From Anaerocolumna sedimenticola (GTDB taxonomy: Bacteria; Bacillota; Clostridia; Lachnospirales; Lachnospiraceae): a stretch of DNA of 64,000 nucleotides. The stretch's first letter is position 1, and the number at the start of each line of letters is the position of its first letter. A program made the position numbers and the translations under genes. The notes under the pieces were generated by a model. It ran no database searches. It was not told the origin of the DNA and worked only from the letters and a program-made list of their open reading frames with translations. Positions 45,614-53,934 of this stretch are shown here, piece after piece. The stretch spans positions 248,001 through 312,000 of the forward strand of contig NZ_CP048000.1 of the NCBI RefSeq assembly GCF_009931695.1, written 5' to 3'.

Positions 45614-45863
45614 AGTAACCTCTTTCCCTGAATAATAAAACTTCGATTCGATCTTCGTTTGTACGCAGTTTAAAAATTAACTATAAAATAGATACCATGC
45701 TGCAAACGGTTTATAATCTTTTCCCCATCAACTATAGTATTGTTCCTATTCTCCTAAAATCATACCTAATATTTTATGATTTTCACTGCAAATTAAATCT
45801 TAAATTCTTCACTATTCATCATCTTGGTTAACCTTTTCGCTGCCGTATCTACAATACATTTTT

Positions 45864-46286
45864 CTATATATCTTTTTCCGTAATTACCTTAATACCATTT
45901 TCCGCAAGCAATGCAGCCGTTTTACCGTTTCCATCAATAAGATTACCGCTAAATGTCCCATCATATATTTTCCCGTAACCGCAGGATGGACTGCAGCTTT
46001 TCAGCACAGCCATCTTACAATCAAGCAGCTTGGCTATCTTTAATGTTTCCCTGGCTCCTTTTTCAAATTTATCCGTAAAATCGTTCTGATTCTGATCCAC
46101 TGCCTGTCCGTTAACCAGCTCCACCGGATTACGGGGTGTGGTTAATCCTCCTAACTGTTCGGGGCAAACCGGGATTAAATTATATTGACCTTTTAATTGA
46201 TAAACTGCCTCGTTAAATAAACCGGTACCGCAATATCTGCAATCTACCCCTAACAAGCAGGCACTTACTAAAATATTCATATTCAT
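45864..46286 (-). CDS. DUF523-family protein
   Basis: A 140-aa DUF523 protein. It opens NILVSACLLGVDCRYCGTG, with CPEQLGGLTTPRNP at about residues 41-54 and LKSCSPSCGYGKIYDGTFSG at about 94-113. The Cys residues (about 9, 15, 18, 41, 97, 101) are conserved in the family and may bind metal or a cluster. Two ATGs six bases apart are possible starts. The gap to the divergent LysM gene (46287-46542) is AT-rich and should hold both promoters. Confidence 0.9.
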   Translation of the reverse strand: MNMNILVSACLLGVDCRYCGTGLFNEAVYQLKGQYNLIPVCPEQLGGLTTPRNPVELVNGQAVDQNQNDFTDKFEKGARETLKIAKLLDCKMAVLKSCSPSCGYGKIYDGTFSGNLIDGNGKTAALLAENGIKVITEKDI

Positions 46287-46542
46287 TCCTTATATTATAA
46301 TAAACAATATATTTTCCTTTCCAATATTTTATAAGATGATTCATTTACTAAAACTGCCCATGCTATAAATATAATCTTATTCCATTAATAACCCCCTGCC
46401 AATCTGCAGTGCTCCCGTTATCCCCTCTCTTGCCTTATATTAATATAAATTCTTCAAACTATCAATAAAAGCTTCTGCCGATCTTTATAAAATTGAAGAA
46501 ACCATAATATAATATAACAAAGTAACAAATTAAGAGGTTATT

Positions 46543-47844
46543 GTGTACATACATATCATTCAACCAACAGATAATATAGATTCTATTGCTAAGTATTATG
46601 GTGTATCCGTTACCAGTCTAATACAAAATAACGGACTAATCAATCCTTATGATTTAGTTCCCGGGCAAACAATTGTAATCGTATATCCAGAACAGACACA
46701 TATGGTAAGGGATGGGGATTCCTTAGCAGAAATTGCAGCTGCTTATGGAGTCCCGTTGATACAATTGCTAAGGAATAATCCATATTTATCAGAGAGAGAG
46801 TACATTTATCCCGGAGAAATAATTGTAATCAACTATAATACCGATAAAAAAATAGCCACGAATGCATTTGCCTATCCATATATTAATATTGATACCCTGA
46901 AAAAAACCTTACCGTATCTGACATATATCTCCGTTTATAACTTCAGGGCAACCGGACAGGGTGGCATTATCAGTTATTATGATGATTCAGAAATAATTAA
47001 AATGGCTAAAGATTATGGCACCATACCTCTTATGCTGTTAACTACTTTGACAACACAAGGTGAACCTAATATTAAAATAGCATTTGATATACTTACCAAC
47101 GAGGAATATCAGGAACGTTTTATACAGGATATGCTTTCTATTATTAAAACAAAGGGGTATTATGGAATCAATTTATTCTATAATTATATGACTAATGCAA
47201 ACAGAGAAATATATGAGAGATTTTCAGCTAAGTTAGCCGATAGTTTGAGTAAGGAAGGTTATTTGCTGTTTGTTACAGTCAATCCTAATATTAAATTAGG
47301 AGAAACGGAAATAAAGAGCGAGATTGTTAATTATTCTGTAATCAGTCAACCGGTAAATAATATTACATTTCTTAACTTAATATGGGGAACGAATGACGGA
47401 CCGCCCGTACCGGTTATTTCCGTTAATACCGCAAAACAATTTTTAGATTTTATCATACCCGGTGTTTCACAGGACAGGATCGATATCGGTCTTCCAATTA
47501 TCGGTTACGACTGGACTCTCCCTTATATAGCCGGTCAAACGGAGGCGAATGCTCTTACGATAAATGCGGCAATAACTCTCGCCGATGATACCGGAGCCGT
47601 AATTCAATATGATGATACTTCTGAAACGCCTTTCTTTTTGTATAATCAATATAATAACGACCTGCAAACCATGCATATTACAAGATTTATTGACGCCAGA
47701 ACTATTAATTCTTTATTAGACTTGATAACGGCATATGGACTGAATGGTATCGGAGTCTGGAATATCATGATATTTTATGATCAATTATGGTTAATGATAA
47801 ATACCCAATATGAAATTGAGAAACTCATACCGGATAATTTATAA
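46543..47844 (+). CDS. LysM-LysM-GH18 protein with degenerate catalytic motif
   Basis: A 433-aa protein starting at GTG behind AAGAGG. Two LysM domains occupy residues 2-47 (SIAKYYGVSVTSLIQNNGLI) and 53-97. From about 104 a GH18 (YaaH/SleL-like) barrel follows: NAFAYPYINIDTLKKTLPYL. The catalytic strand should read DGxNxDFE; here it is YYGINLFYNYM (residues 206-216), so the catalytic Asp is Phe212 and the Glu is Asn214. Family members are spore cortex glucosaminidases; this one most likely binds peptidoglycan without cutting it. No signal peptide is present, as in spore-type SleL/YaaH proteins. Confidence 0.9.
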   Translation: MYIHIIQPTDNIDSIAKYYGVSVTSLIQNNGLINPYDLVPGQTIVIVYPEQTHMVRDGDSLAEIAAAYGVPLIQLLRNNPYLSEREYIYPGEIIVINYNTDKKIATNAFAYPYINIDTLKKTLPYLTYISVYNFRATGQGGIISYYDDSEIIKMAKDYGTIPLMLLTTLTTQGEPNIKIAFDILTNEEYQERFIQDMLSIIKTKGYYGINLFYNYMTNANREIYERFSAKLADSLSKEGYLLFVTVNPNIKLGETEIKSEIVNYSVISQPVNNITFLNLIWGTNDGPPVPVISVNTAKQFLDFIIPGVSQDRIDIGLPIIGYDWTLPYIAGQTEANALTINAAITLADDTGAVIQYDDTSETPFFLYNQYNNDLQTMHITRFIDARTINSLLDLITAYGLNGIGVWNIMIFYDQLWLMINTQYEIEKLIPDNL

Positions 47845-47851
47845 AAACCAA

Positions 47852-47927
47852 GGCTGCTGCAAATTCAAACTCGAGCTTACTTGGGAGTAAATAACCAAGT
47901 TCGGCAGTTTTTTATTTTGCAGCAGCC
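47852..47927. mobile_element. Short relative of the 204-bp fold-back MITE, serving as terminator
   Basis: GGCTGCTGCAAA and TTTGCAGCAGCC form the ends of this ~76-bp hairpin element, right after the LysM-GH18 stop. The left arm (TGCAAATTCAAA..CTTACTTGGGAG) aligns with the left end of the 2493-2696 MITE (TGCAAAATTCAAA..CTTACTTGTGAG). The inner hairpin AACCAAGTT plus T6 makes a terminator for the plus-strand gene and probably also for the GH31 gene on the other strand. Confidence 0.6.
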
Positions 47928-47962
47928 CACTAAATGATTCAGAATATTATCCTGATATTTGT

Positions 47963-50032
47963 TTATTTATAAATATCATAAGTTTTATTTTCCCTGATCA
48001 TAACCGGAATAATATCCAAAGGAGCAGGAACAACTACCGTCTGTCCGCCTTCGTATACTTTCTTCGTGTTGGCATCCGTCCATTTAACTCCTGCCGGCAG
48101 ATAAACACAACGCTTTGTTACACCTTCTTCCATAACCGGAGCAACAATGAGATCTGGTCCGAACATATACTGATCTTCTTTCTCCCAGCAGTTCATATCT
48201 TCCGGGAAATCGTAAAACATCGGCCTCATAACCGGAGCCCCGGATTCACTGGTTTCTTTCATACAATCCCTGATATAAGGACGCAGTGCTTCACGGATAA
48301 ATAAGAACTTCTTGAGAATTTTATAATTATCCTCTCCAAAACTCCATACTTCATTATCCTGTCCGGAAGTCAGCTGTCTGACACCATTAATAAATTCCTG
48401 TTCTCTCTCATACCAGGGTGAACGCTCACCATGCATCCGGAATACCGGACAGAAAGCCCCCCAGGCGAACCACCTGAGTAATAACTCCTGAAATTTTGTG
48501 TTCGTAATATCTCCGCCTAAAAAACCGCCGATATCCGAGGTCCACCAGGGAATTCCGGCCATACCCATATTAAGGCCTGCCTGTAATTGTTCTCTCATGG
48601 ATCGGAACGAGGAATAAATATCACCGGACCAGGTTAAAACCCCGTATTTCTGGCTGCCGGCCCATGCACAGCGCACTAAACTTAAGATATCTTTTTCTCC
48701 TTCTGCTTTCAATCCTTCATAAAATCCTTTTGCATACCCTACAGGATAAGTATTGGTGCATTGAAGAGCTGTACCCGCATAATACCGGTAATTGTCAAAA
48801 TCATAAGGACCGTATTCCGGTTCTGCTTCGTCCAGCCAAAAACAACGGATTCCCAGTTTATAATAATTTTCTTTGCAGCGTTCCCAGACAAACTTCTGTG
48901 CCCCCGGATGAGTCGCATCAAAGAATACGGTATTTCCCATCCAGGTCATATGATTCTGGTTACCACGGTCAGCATTTACCAGGTATCCAAGCTCTGCCAT
49001 CTTGCCATAATTTTCACTCTGCTCATCAATCGTTGGCCATACGGATACAACGGTTTCAATACCCAATTCTTTTAATTCTTTCACCATGTTCTCAGGGTCA
49101 GGCCAATCCCGGGGTTCAAACTTGAAATCCCCTTGTCTTGTCCAGTGGAAAAAGTCAATGACGATGGCATCCATGGGAAGTCCACGCCTTTTATGCTCTC
49201 TTGCAACGTTAAGTAATTCCTCCTGGGTGCGATAACGAAGCTTACACTGCCAATATCCCATACCGTACTCAGGCATCATAGGAGAACGTCCCGTGACCTG
49301 ACTATATTGTCTTTCTATATCGGCCGGTGTATCTCCTGCCGTAATAAAGTAATCCAGCTTTTTCGTACTGATTGCATGCCATTCTGTTTTATTAGCACCA
49401 AAAGCAGCGGTTCCGATTGCCGGATTGTTCCATAAAAATCCGTAACCTCTGTTAGATACCATAAATGGTATACTCGCCTGACTGTTACGATGTGCTAACT
49501 CTAATAGGGCACCTTTCTTATTCAGATTTTTTTCCTGATATTGACCCATACCAAAAATCTTTTCATTATCAAAAGCCTCAAAACGGGCTGTTAGAGTATA
49601 ATCCGAGCTTCCCTGGATTGGTTTTAGCTCTCTGGCATCGATACGAAGCGGCACACAGTAGCGGTTAATACGGTTGCGGTTTCTCCAGTATTCTTCCGTT
49701 AACAGTTCCCCTTTCTGATTATAGAAACTAATCCATCCCTCATGATTTACCTTAGCTGTAATCCTGCCGTTAGTAATAGCTGCCTGGGTTCCGTTCTGAT
49801 GATACCTGGCATATTCTTCTGACTTGTACCAAGGATCCGTTACATCAATTTCCGTAAAAACAATTTCCGCTTTACAATCGGGTACTTTTTCCGTTAAAGC
49901 CCAGTTGTTTTCATCCATTTTTGCTTCTGCTGTCATACGGACACGCAAGGAATTTTCACCCCAGGGCTCAATCCATACCTGTGACTTACCATCCGCTATG
50001 ATTAACCTGTTTTCTTCTTTATAAAGTAACAT
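47963..50032 (-). CDS. Glycoside hydrolase family 31 (alpha-glucosidase/alpha-xylosidase)
   Basis: A 689-aa GH31 enzyme. The nucleophile Asp is residue 401 in FWLDEAEPE and the acid/base Asp is about 471 in LTWSGDIYSSF; GIPWWTSDIGGFLGGD is the conserved downstream loop. It has no signal peptide, so it works in the cytosol. The DEAEPE version of the nucleophile motif is found in alpha-xylosidases and some alpha-glucosidases; which one cannot be settled. It directly follows the GH36 gene (55 bases), so both are in one operon. AGGAGG precedes the ATG. Confidence 0.93.
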   Translation of the reverse strand: MLLYKEENRLIIADGKSQVWIEPWGENSLRVRMTAEAKMDENNWALTEKVPDCKAEIVFTEIDVTDPWYKSEEYARYHQNGTQAAITNGRITAKVNHEGWISFYNQKGELLTEEYWRNRNRINRYCVPLRIDARELKPIQGSSDYTLTARFEAFDNEKIFGMGQYQEKNLNKKGALLELAHRNSQASIPFMVSNRGYGFLWNNPAIGTAAFGANKTEWHAISTKKLDYFITAGDTPADIERQYSQVTGRSPMMPEYGMGYWQCKLRYRTQEELLNVAREHKRRGLPMDAIVIDFFHWTRQGDFKFEPRDWPDPENMVKELKELGIETVVSVWPTIDEQSENYGKMAELGYLVNADRGNQNHMTWMGNTVFFDATHPGAQKFVWERCKENYYKLGIRCFWLDEAEPEYGPYDFDNYRYYAGTALQCTNTYPVGYAKGFYEGLKAEGEKDILSLVRCAWAGSQKYGVLTWSGDIYSSFRSMREQLQAGLNMGMAGIPWWTSDIGGFLGGDITNTKFQELLLRWFAWGAFCPVFRMHGERSPWYEREQEFINGVRQLTSGQDNEVWSFGEDNYKILKKFLFIREALRPYIRDCMKETSESGAPVMRPMFYDFPEDMNCWEKEDQYMFGPDLIVAPVMEEGVTKRCVYLPAGVKWTDANTKKVYEGGQTVVVPAPLDIIPVMIRENKTYDIYK

Positions 50033-50087
50033 CCTTAATCCTCCTGTTTACTGTCTGGCTGAATTAAGCCCTTTGACATACAAATAA

Positions 50088-52199
50088 TTATTTTATACTA
50101 AGTTTAAATAATCTGGCCATATACTCCCCATTCATAGTCACTTCAAACTCACCGGGTTGGGAATCCCATTTGCAAGGAACTTTTGAGTAGGACGGATAAA
50201 GGCATTTAACTTCTACATCTTTACCATTAAAGGACGGTATCGGCAATGTATGGGTATGGTGATTTCCTTCTCTTCTCCATACAGCCAGATAAAGTGTTTC
50301 TTTGCACTGTAATCCAAAACTTACCCATTCGTCGGAATAATCCGATAATCCGAGGGGCCATACCGGTAACCCTGTCTTTAGCTCCTGACGGATGGATTTA
50401 TAGATATCAAGTGCTTCCTTAACCAATTCTTTCCGCGACCTGCTTAAATTGGCCAGATGACCGCTCTGATGGATACGAAGAAGCATTGCATTTACCATGT
50501 TAAAAACCACCTCTTCCTTATCTCCTTCTGTAAGCGGATAGGACCAAATAGCGCTTTGTTCCGGTGTCAGTCCGCTTGGTGAATTGGCTGCAATGGTGCA
50601 GTAATAACGGTAATTATCCTGATCACTGGTCGATTGGATACTGTAACGGGAAAGCATAGCATAATCAATACGCAGACCACCGGAGGAACAGTTTTCAATA
50701 ATAAGCTCCGGATATTTTGCAAATACACCGTCCAGCCAGTTCAGATATGCCCTTTCATGTCCCAGCATACCGTCACCTACACTGTCCGCGTTTCTTTCCG
50801 TCCCGATACCCGGTTCAATATTATAATCCATTTTTATATATCCAACACCGTACTCTTTCACCAGACGGTCAATGACTCCATTGGCATAAGCGGTAACTTC
50901 AGGATTACGGTAATCTAACTGATAACGGCTTCTGTCATAGACACGCTTGCCATGCCTTGTAAAAAACCAGTCATCCGGAACTTTTTTAGCCATATTACAG
51001 TTTATTCCCATAACTTCAAGTTCCAGCCATACGCCGGGAATCATACCCTTCGAACGGATATAATCTGTTATTTCACGAAGCCCGTTGGGAAAACGCTTCC
51101 TGCTCTCCTGCCATTCTCCGACTTCATCCCACCAGTCTCCGTCGGCATACCAGCCGGCATCAATACAGAAGTATTCACATCCCACTTCCGCCGCCGCATC
51201 TACCAGAGGAAATTCCTGTTCTGCAGTGGGTTTTCCCCAAAGACAGTTCATATAATCATTAAAAATAATTCTTAAGTTCTCATTATCCGCATTCGGCCTG
51301 CGGATTCTGCGGCGGTAATCGGTAAGAGTACCTACGGCATCTTCAAATCCAATCTCTGTTACACCAACTGCAACAGGAACTGTAGTAAAAGAATCTCCAG
51401 GATTCAGGTTTTTAAACCAATGGGAGTATGTTTCATTCGGTCCGCTTACCGCCAGATAAAGGTGCCCATTCTGGTCTCCTATCTCCCAATGCCAGGAACC
51501 GTTGTGTTCAATCTGCCAGATTAAACCGGTTTTTGTCTCGGAGTTCTCCAGATATGCCATCGGTAAATGTTCCTTGGCAGACCAGTTACCTGTATTGGAA
51601 AATTGAATCATATTGGAGGAACGCTGTTCCTTAGCCGGCTGTACTAATTCCATACCTAGCTCCGGAAGAGTATACTTCTTCCAGTTCATTTCACGCTGCC
51701 AGCTGTTATGAGGTACCCACACACTCATTTTCTCATCTCTGGAAAGTTTTCCTTCCTTTTCTATCCCCTCATAGTTAAACGAAGAGATATAATCAAGAGT
51801 CTGAACATCATCACCGCAGTTTTTAACTTCATTCCATAAGCGGATAACAGAAAGCTCCTTATAGAACTGGATATGGGAATAAACATAAACTTTTGTGATT
51901 TCATCCATTAAAGTAAATACTAATTTACGTCCGATATCATTTTGCTCGTCCGTATGGGACTCATACCGCATATGATAACCCGGAGCAGTTACAATATATT
52001 TGTTTCCATGGCGCTCATAAGGACGGTCAAATCCTGCTAAATTTATCTCAACAAAACGGAAACCATAATCTGTTGACCTTGCTATAATATCCTCTTCTCT
52101 AAATGGTTTTGCTGAAAAATGCAATAATTTAAAACACTTATCATCCCCAATCTCAAACACCATGTAAATTCCATTTTCATAAATATTAATTCGTTCCAT
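50088..52199 (-). CDS. Glycoside hydrolase family 36 alpha-galactosidase
   Basis: A 703-aa GH36 enzyme with an N-terminal beta-supersandwich (to about residue 300) and a TIM barrel. The nucleophile is Asp458 in YIKMDYN and the acid/base is Asp526 in STSDQDNY; EYFCIDAGWYADGDWWDEVG and IIENCSSGGLRIDYAMLSRY match the family. It cleaves alpha-1,6-galactosides such as melibiose or raffinose in the cytosol; other GH36 activities are possible. It is the first gene of the GH36-GH31 operon; a MITE lies 25 bases upstream of its start, within the promoter region. Confidence 0.93.
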   Translation of the reverse strand: MERINIYENGIYMVFEIGDDKCFKLLHFSAKPFREEDIIARSTDYGFRFVEINLAGFDRPYERHGNKYIVTAPGYHMRYESHTDEQNDIGRKLVFTLMDEITKVYVYSHIQFYKELSVIRLWNEVKNCGDDVQTLDYISSFNYEGIEKEGKLSRDEKMSVWVPHNSWQREMNWKKYTLPELGMELVQPAKEQRSSNMIQFSNTGNWSAKEHLPMAYLENSETKTGLIWQIEHNGSWHWEIGDQNGHLYLAVSGPNETYSHWFKNLNPGDSFTTVPVAVGVTEIGFEDAVGTLTDYRRRIRRPNADNENLRIIFNDYMNCLWGKPTAEQEFPLVDAAAEVGCEYFCIDAGWYADGDWWDEVGEWQESRKRFPNGLREITDYIRSKGMIPGVWLELEVMGINCNMAKKVPDDWFFTRHGKRVYDRSRYQLDYRNPEVTAYANGVIDRLVKEYGVGYIKMDYNIEPGIGTERNADSVGDGMLGHERAYLNWLDGVFAKYPELIIENCSSGGLRIDYAMLSRYSIQSTSDQDNYRYYCTIAANSPSGLTPEQSAIWSYPLTEGDKEEVVFNMVNAMLLRIHQSGHLANLSRSRKELVKEALDIYKSIRQELKTGLPVWPLGLSDYSDEWVSFGLQCKETLYLAVWRREGNHHTHTLPIPSFNGKDVEVKCLYPSYSKVPCKWDSQPGEFEVTMNGEYMARLFKLSIK

Positions 52200-52223
52200 C
52201 TTTTTCTCCTCTTAAACAAACAT

Positions 52224-52374
52224 TTGATAACTGCGAAACTCCAATACTATATCTATATACCATGCAATTAATACAATTTTAGTGCCAAATCTGCCCCCGA
52301 GGGTTACTGAAGCTATAAAATCCGTATCAATTGTGTGGCATAATCGAAAAACTACATAGCTTCGAATTTACCTA
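52224..52374. mobile_element. 151-bp MITE copy upstream of the GH36 gene
   Basis: The left end TTGATAACTGCGAAAC and the right end (CTTCGAATTTACCTA) are decayed versions of TAGGTAATTGCGAAAC and its complement. Interior matches to the 56041 copy are strong (TATCTATATACCATGCAATT, ATCAATTGTGTGGCATA). It lies directly upstream of the GH36 start and may carry or disturb its promoter. Confidence 0.75.
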
Positions 52375-52384
52375 TTAAGATTTA

Positions 52385-52483
52385 GGGATCAAAAAGGTCA
52401 TTTTATTTTTAGGAAATGAATACGATCGTATATATATATTAATTTTAGCTGCCTTTCCCTCTTCGAGTGACCTTTTGACACCC
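52385..52483. repeat. ~100-bp inverted-repeat element of MITE type
   Basis: GGGATCAAAAAGGTCA (52385-52400) and the complement of TGACCTTTTGACACCC (52468-52483) form near-perfect inverted ends (two mismatches). The middle contains the dyad ATACGATCGTAT. Length and ends suit a small MITE or a protein-binding dyad between the two divergent promoters. The rest of this 608-base gap to 52807 is AT-rich with no gene and should contain the AraC promoter. Confidence 0.4.
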
Positions 52484-52807
52484 AAATCCTATTAATAATT
52501 ATAGTATCCGTTAATATAAAACAGCTTACACAAAATTATTCCATATTTTCTATACCGGTTGGAATGTATTTTACGATACTATTCATATTATCATCAGTCT
52601 ACCAAGTTCCTGCAATTAGTAAATATATGATGGCGACAAAATCTTATCTGTTAGCTACCATTGTAATTTGATGAAATCATGTTATGATAGGAATAGTAGT
52701 AATCGTCTTGCAAAAAACGCATGAGGCGTGTAAAGAAAAGCAAAACAGCTATTTGATACGATGCAGGCAATGAGTGTCTGTTTTATAAATTTACCGGGAG
52801 GTTTTAT

Positions 52808-53716
52808 ATGCCTTTTTATCTGTCAACAGAAAATTTTCCAAAGTCATCTTTTATGAATCGTAATAGTTTCCCCGAAGACTGGATGCATTTTCCCAGGATT
52901 CCAAACGAATATCTGTTATTTATGATTAATGACGGTATTTTATATATCAGTGAAGACAACACTAAATATGAATTACATACCGGAGATATGTTATTATTGG
53001 AGCCAGGGCATTTTCACGTGGGATATAAAAAATCATTTGTGGATTACTATTTTATCCATATGCCTTCGGATACTTTTCAACCTATAAATCTCGAAACTAG
53101 CAATGAAATAATGAACCATTTCCAACAAAACAAACATAACTATTATAAGTCAGACCCTTTTAGTTATGAACTATATGATTCCCTAAAACCTCTGATCCCC
53201 AAAACGATGCATATTGAAACCTCTGCTTTTTCCCATATACGAAGTAAAATGGAAGAAGTGACCCTCTCCCTTGCTTCCAGGGATGAATATTACAAATTGG
53301 TCTGCTCAAAAACCATACTGGATATACTGATCTGTCTTTCCAGGTGTTATGTAAACAATATAACTTCAGAAGCTTCCACTAAAGAGGTCTCGGTAAAAAG
53401 AGATACCAGGGTGGAAAATGTGTTATCGTTTCTGCAGAGTTTTTACCAAACCAGAATAACAGGTAAAGCTGTCGAAGTACAGCTTCATATGAATTTTGAT
53501 TATCTGAACAGACTGTTTAAAACACAAATCGGAATGACCATATTTGAGTACCTGAGGATCTTGCGGATTAACAAAGCAAAAGAATTTTTAGTTAACAGCA
53601 ATATGAAAATCTCTGAAATAGCTGCTTTAACCGGTTTTCTAAATGAATATCATTTTAATCGTGTCTTTACCAATGTGGTTGGTATTTCACCCGGAAAATA
53701 CAGAAATATAATATAA
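52808..53716 (+). CDS. AraC-family regulator, divergent from the GH36-GH31 operon
   Basis: A 302-aa AraC regulator. The N-terminal cupin (residues about 25-100, ELHTGDMLLLEPGHFHVGYK) should bind a sugar, and the C-terminal two-HTH domain starts near 205 (VEVQLHMNFDYLNRLFKTQI, then KISEIAALTGFLNEYHFNRV, ISPGKYRN). GGGAGG precedes the ATG. The divergent arrangement with the GH36-GH31 operon implies that it controls those genes. Confidence 0.92.
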   Translation: MPFYLSTENFPKSSFMNRNSFPEDWMHFPRIPNEYLLFMINDGILYISEDNTKYELHTGDMLLLEPGHFHVGYKKSFVDYYFIHMPSDTFQPINLETSNEIMNHFQQNKHNYYKSDPFSYELYDSLKPLIPKTMHIETSAFSHIRSKMEEVTLSLASRDEYYKLVCSKTILDILICLSRCYVNNITSEASTKEVSVKRDTRVENVLSFLQSFYQTRITGKAVEVQLHMNFDYLNRLFKTQIGMTIFEYLRILRINKAKEFLVNSNMKISEIAALTGFLNEYHFNRVFTNVVGISPGKYRNII

Positions 53717-53741
53717 CTATTCTTATCTTATTCCAAAGCAG

Positions 53742-53775
53742 GAAAGCTGCCGGTTTAAATGAACGGCAGACTTTC
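53742..53775 (+). terminator. Hairpin after the AraC gene
   Basis: GAAAGCTGCCG pairs with CGGCAGACTTTC around an 11-base loop, 26 bases after the AraC stop. No T run follows directly. Confidence 0.55.
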
Positions 53776-53844
53776 ATATTGATTACCGGTAGATGCCAGC
53801 AGGCAAAAGCCATTCTTATTCCAATTAAGGAAGGAGAATACCTT

Positions 53845-53887
53845 GAAAGGACATCACATACTCTCTAGGAGAACATGATGTCCTTTC
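53845..53887. terminator. Terminator of the GH42 gene
   Basis: Arms GAAAGGACATCA and TGATGTCCTTTC form a perfect 12-bp stem with an inner CTCTCTAGGAGA-like loop, 48 bases after the GH42 stop. Confidence 0.7.
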
Positions 53888-53934
53888 CTGTCATCAGAAT
53901 GAAGATATATAAATATGTAGATGGAATATACTTT

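Noticed and set aside
48664..49125. 153-aa plus-strand ORF
   Set aside because: Antisense shadow of the GH31 gene with no domain.
53717..53860. Plus-strand open frame after the first AraC gene
   Set aside because: It has no start codon and contains the terminator hairpin; likely chance.
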